A stretch of 5,475 nucleotides of DNA, taken from contig CAZVFX010000245.1 of NCBI GenBank assembly GCA_964626565.1, positions 1 through 5,475 on the forward strand, given 5' to 3'. Of this stretch, positions 5,240 to 5,475 are shown piece after piece. Positions within the stretch are counted from its first letter, which is position 1. Every line of letters begins with the position of its first letter. The stretch is from CAZVFX01 sp964626565. Its GTDB lineage: Bacteria; Myxococcota_A; UBA9042; CAIXZC01. The notes beneath the pieces are model-generated. The model was not told the DNA's origin, ran no database searches, and was given only the letters and a program-made list of their open reading frames with translations. The position numbers were made by a program, and so were the translations under genes.

Positions 5240-5475
5240 GCCGCACTCCGTTGACGGATACAGGAGTGCCCTCGAAAACCACATTCTGCCCGAGTTGGGT
5301 GACCTGAGGTTAGGCGAAATCACCTCGAAGCACATCTACCAATGGAAGGATGCGGCAGCGGACAAGCTCATGAAGAACGGCAAGCCGTATTCCCGCTGGA
5401 CCGTGGCGGCCTGGTTCACTGTGGTCCGGAACATTGTACGGGAGGCGGTATCGGAGTACTCGCTGCCTCACAATC
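4944..5475 (+). CDS. Tyrosine recombinase (phage-type integrase), 3' end outside window
   Basis: ATG at 4944 follows GGAGG (4933-4937) at a 6-nt spacing, a strong start. The frame is open for 177 codons to the right edge. Residues about 1-72 resemble the N-terminal arm-type DNA-binding domain of phage integrases, with KEYTKTRHPGVWKR and GTGFALRVRKKHPVTGE followed by a helix. Residues about 80-177 match the SAM-like core-binding domain: TLGDYAGRWLKRKKKEGVRP, a YRSALENHILPELGDLRL segment, then EITSKHIYQWKDAA. The catalytic Arg/His/Arg/Tyr residues would lie beyond the window, so activity cannot be judged. It probably integrates and excises the element at an attachment site that is not visible here. 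The same frame is open upstream to an ATG at 4851 with a poor site, so I prefer 4944. Confidence 0.88.
   Translation, partial: MAIKWKEYTKTRHPGVWKRMDGTGFALRVRKKHPVTGETVDVARKLENATETEAAVCRLEIVKEIEEGTYGEEETVLEIPTLGDYAGRWLKRKKKEGVRPHSVDGYRSALENHILPELGDLRLGEITSKHIYQWKDAAADKLMKNGKPYSRWTVAAWFTVVRNIVREAVSEYSLPHN

Noticed and set aside
4914..5282. 122-codon minus-strand ORF
   Set aside because: It is antisense to the clear integrase coding sequence.

Overview
The window looks like the control and integration end of an integrative mobile element (integrated plasmid, IME/ICE, phage or phage satellite) in a bacterium. It is moderately GC-rich by eye. It has strong GGAGG-type ribosome binding sites, GTG starts and tightly overlapping ATGA/GTGA gene junctions. 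The host lineage cannot be fixed from the sequence. No tRNA, rRNA or CRISPR array was found.

Two divergent gene blocks flank a control region of roughly 480 bases (3099-3580). The leftward (minus-strand) block reads: a small excisionase/MerR-like helix-turn-helix protein (3098-2859), two small tandem paralogous Cys-motif proteins (2862-2512 and 2515-2303), a short tract of tiny ORFs with an orphan Shine-Dalgarno and a hairpin (2306-2121), and a large P-loop helicase-like protein starting at 2124. The helicase reading frame stays open for 708 codons and runs off the left edge, so most of the left 2.1 kb is this one gene. The plus-strand ORFs there are its antisense shadows. All three Cys proteins carry the same C-x2-C-x5-C core. 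In the helicase it lies between the P-loop and the Walker B motif, where DinG/XPD helicases hold their Fe-S cluster.

The rightward (plus-strand) block reads: a possible small basic protein (3581-3829), an unrecognised 240-aa protein (3831-4553), a second excisionase-like HTH protein (from 4550), and a tyrosine recombinase (from 4944) that runs off the right edge. HTH plus integrase suggests the excision/integration module. The leftward block looks like the replication/regulation module.

Three copies of a 17-22 bp repeat, one inverted relative to the other two, lie inside the helicase reading frame at 190-333. They look like transposon-end sequences that were inserted without closing the frame. 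The most unusual features are the triple Cys cassette, this in-frame repeat insertion, the chain of coupled tiny ORFs before the helicase, and the HTH frame that overlaps the integrase by almost 300 bases.
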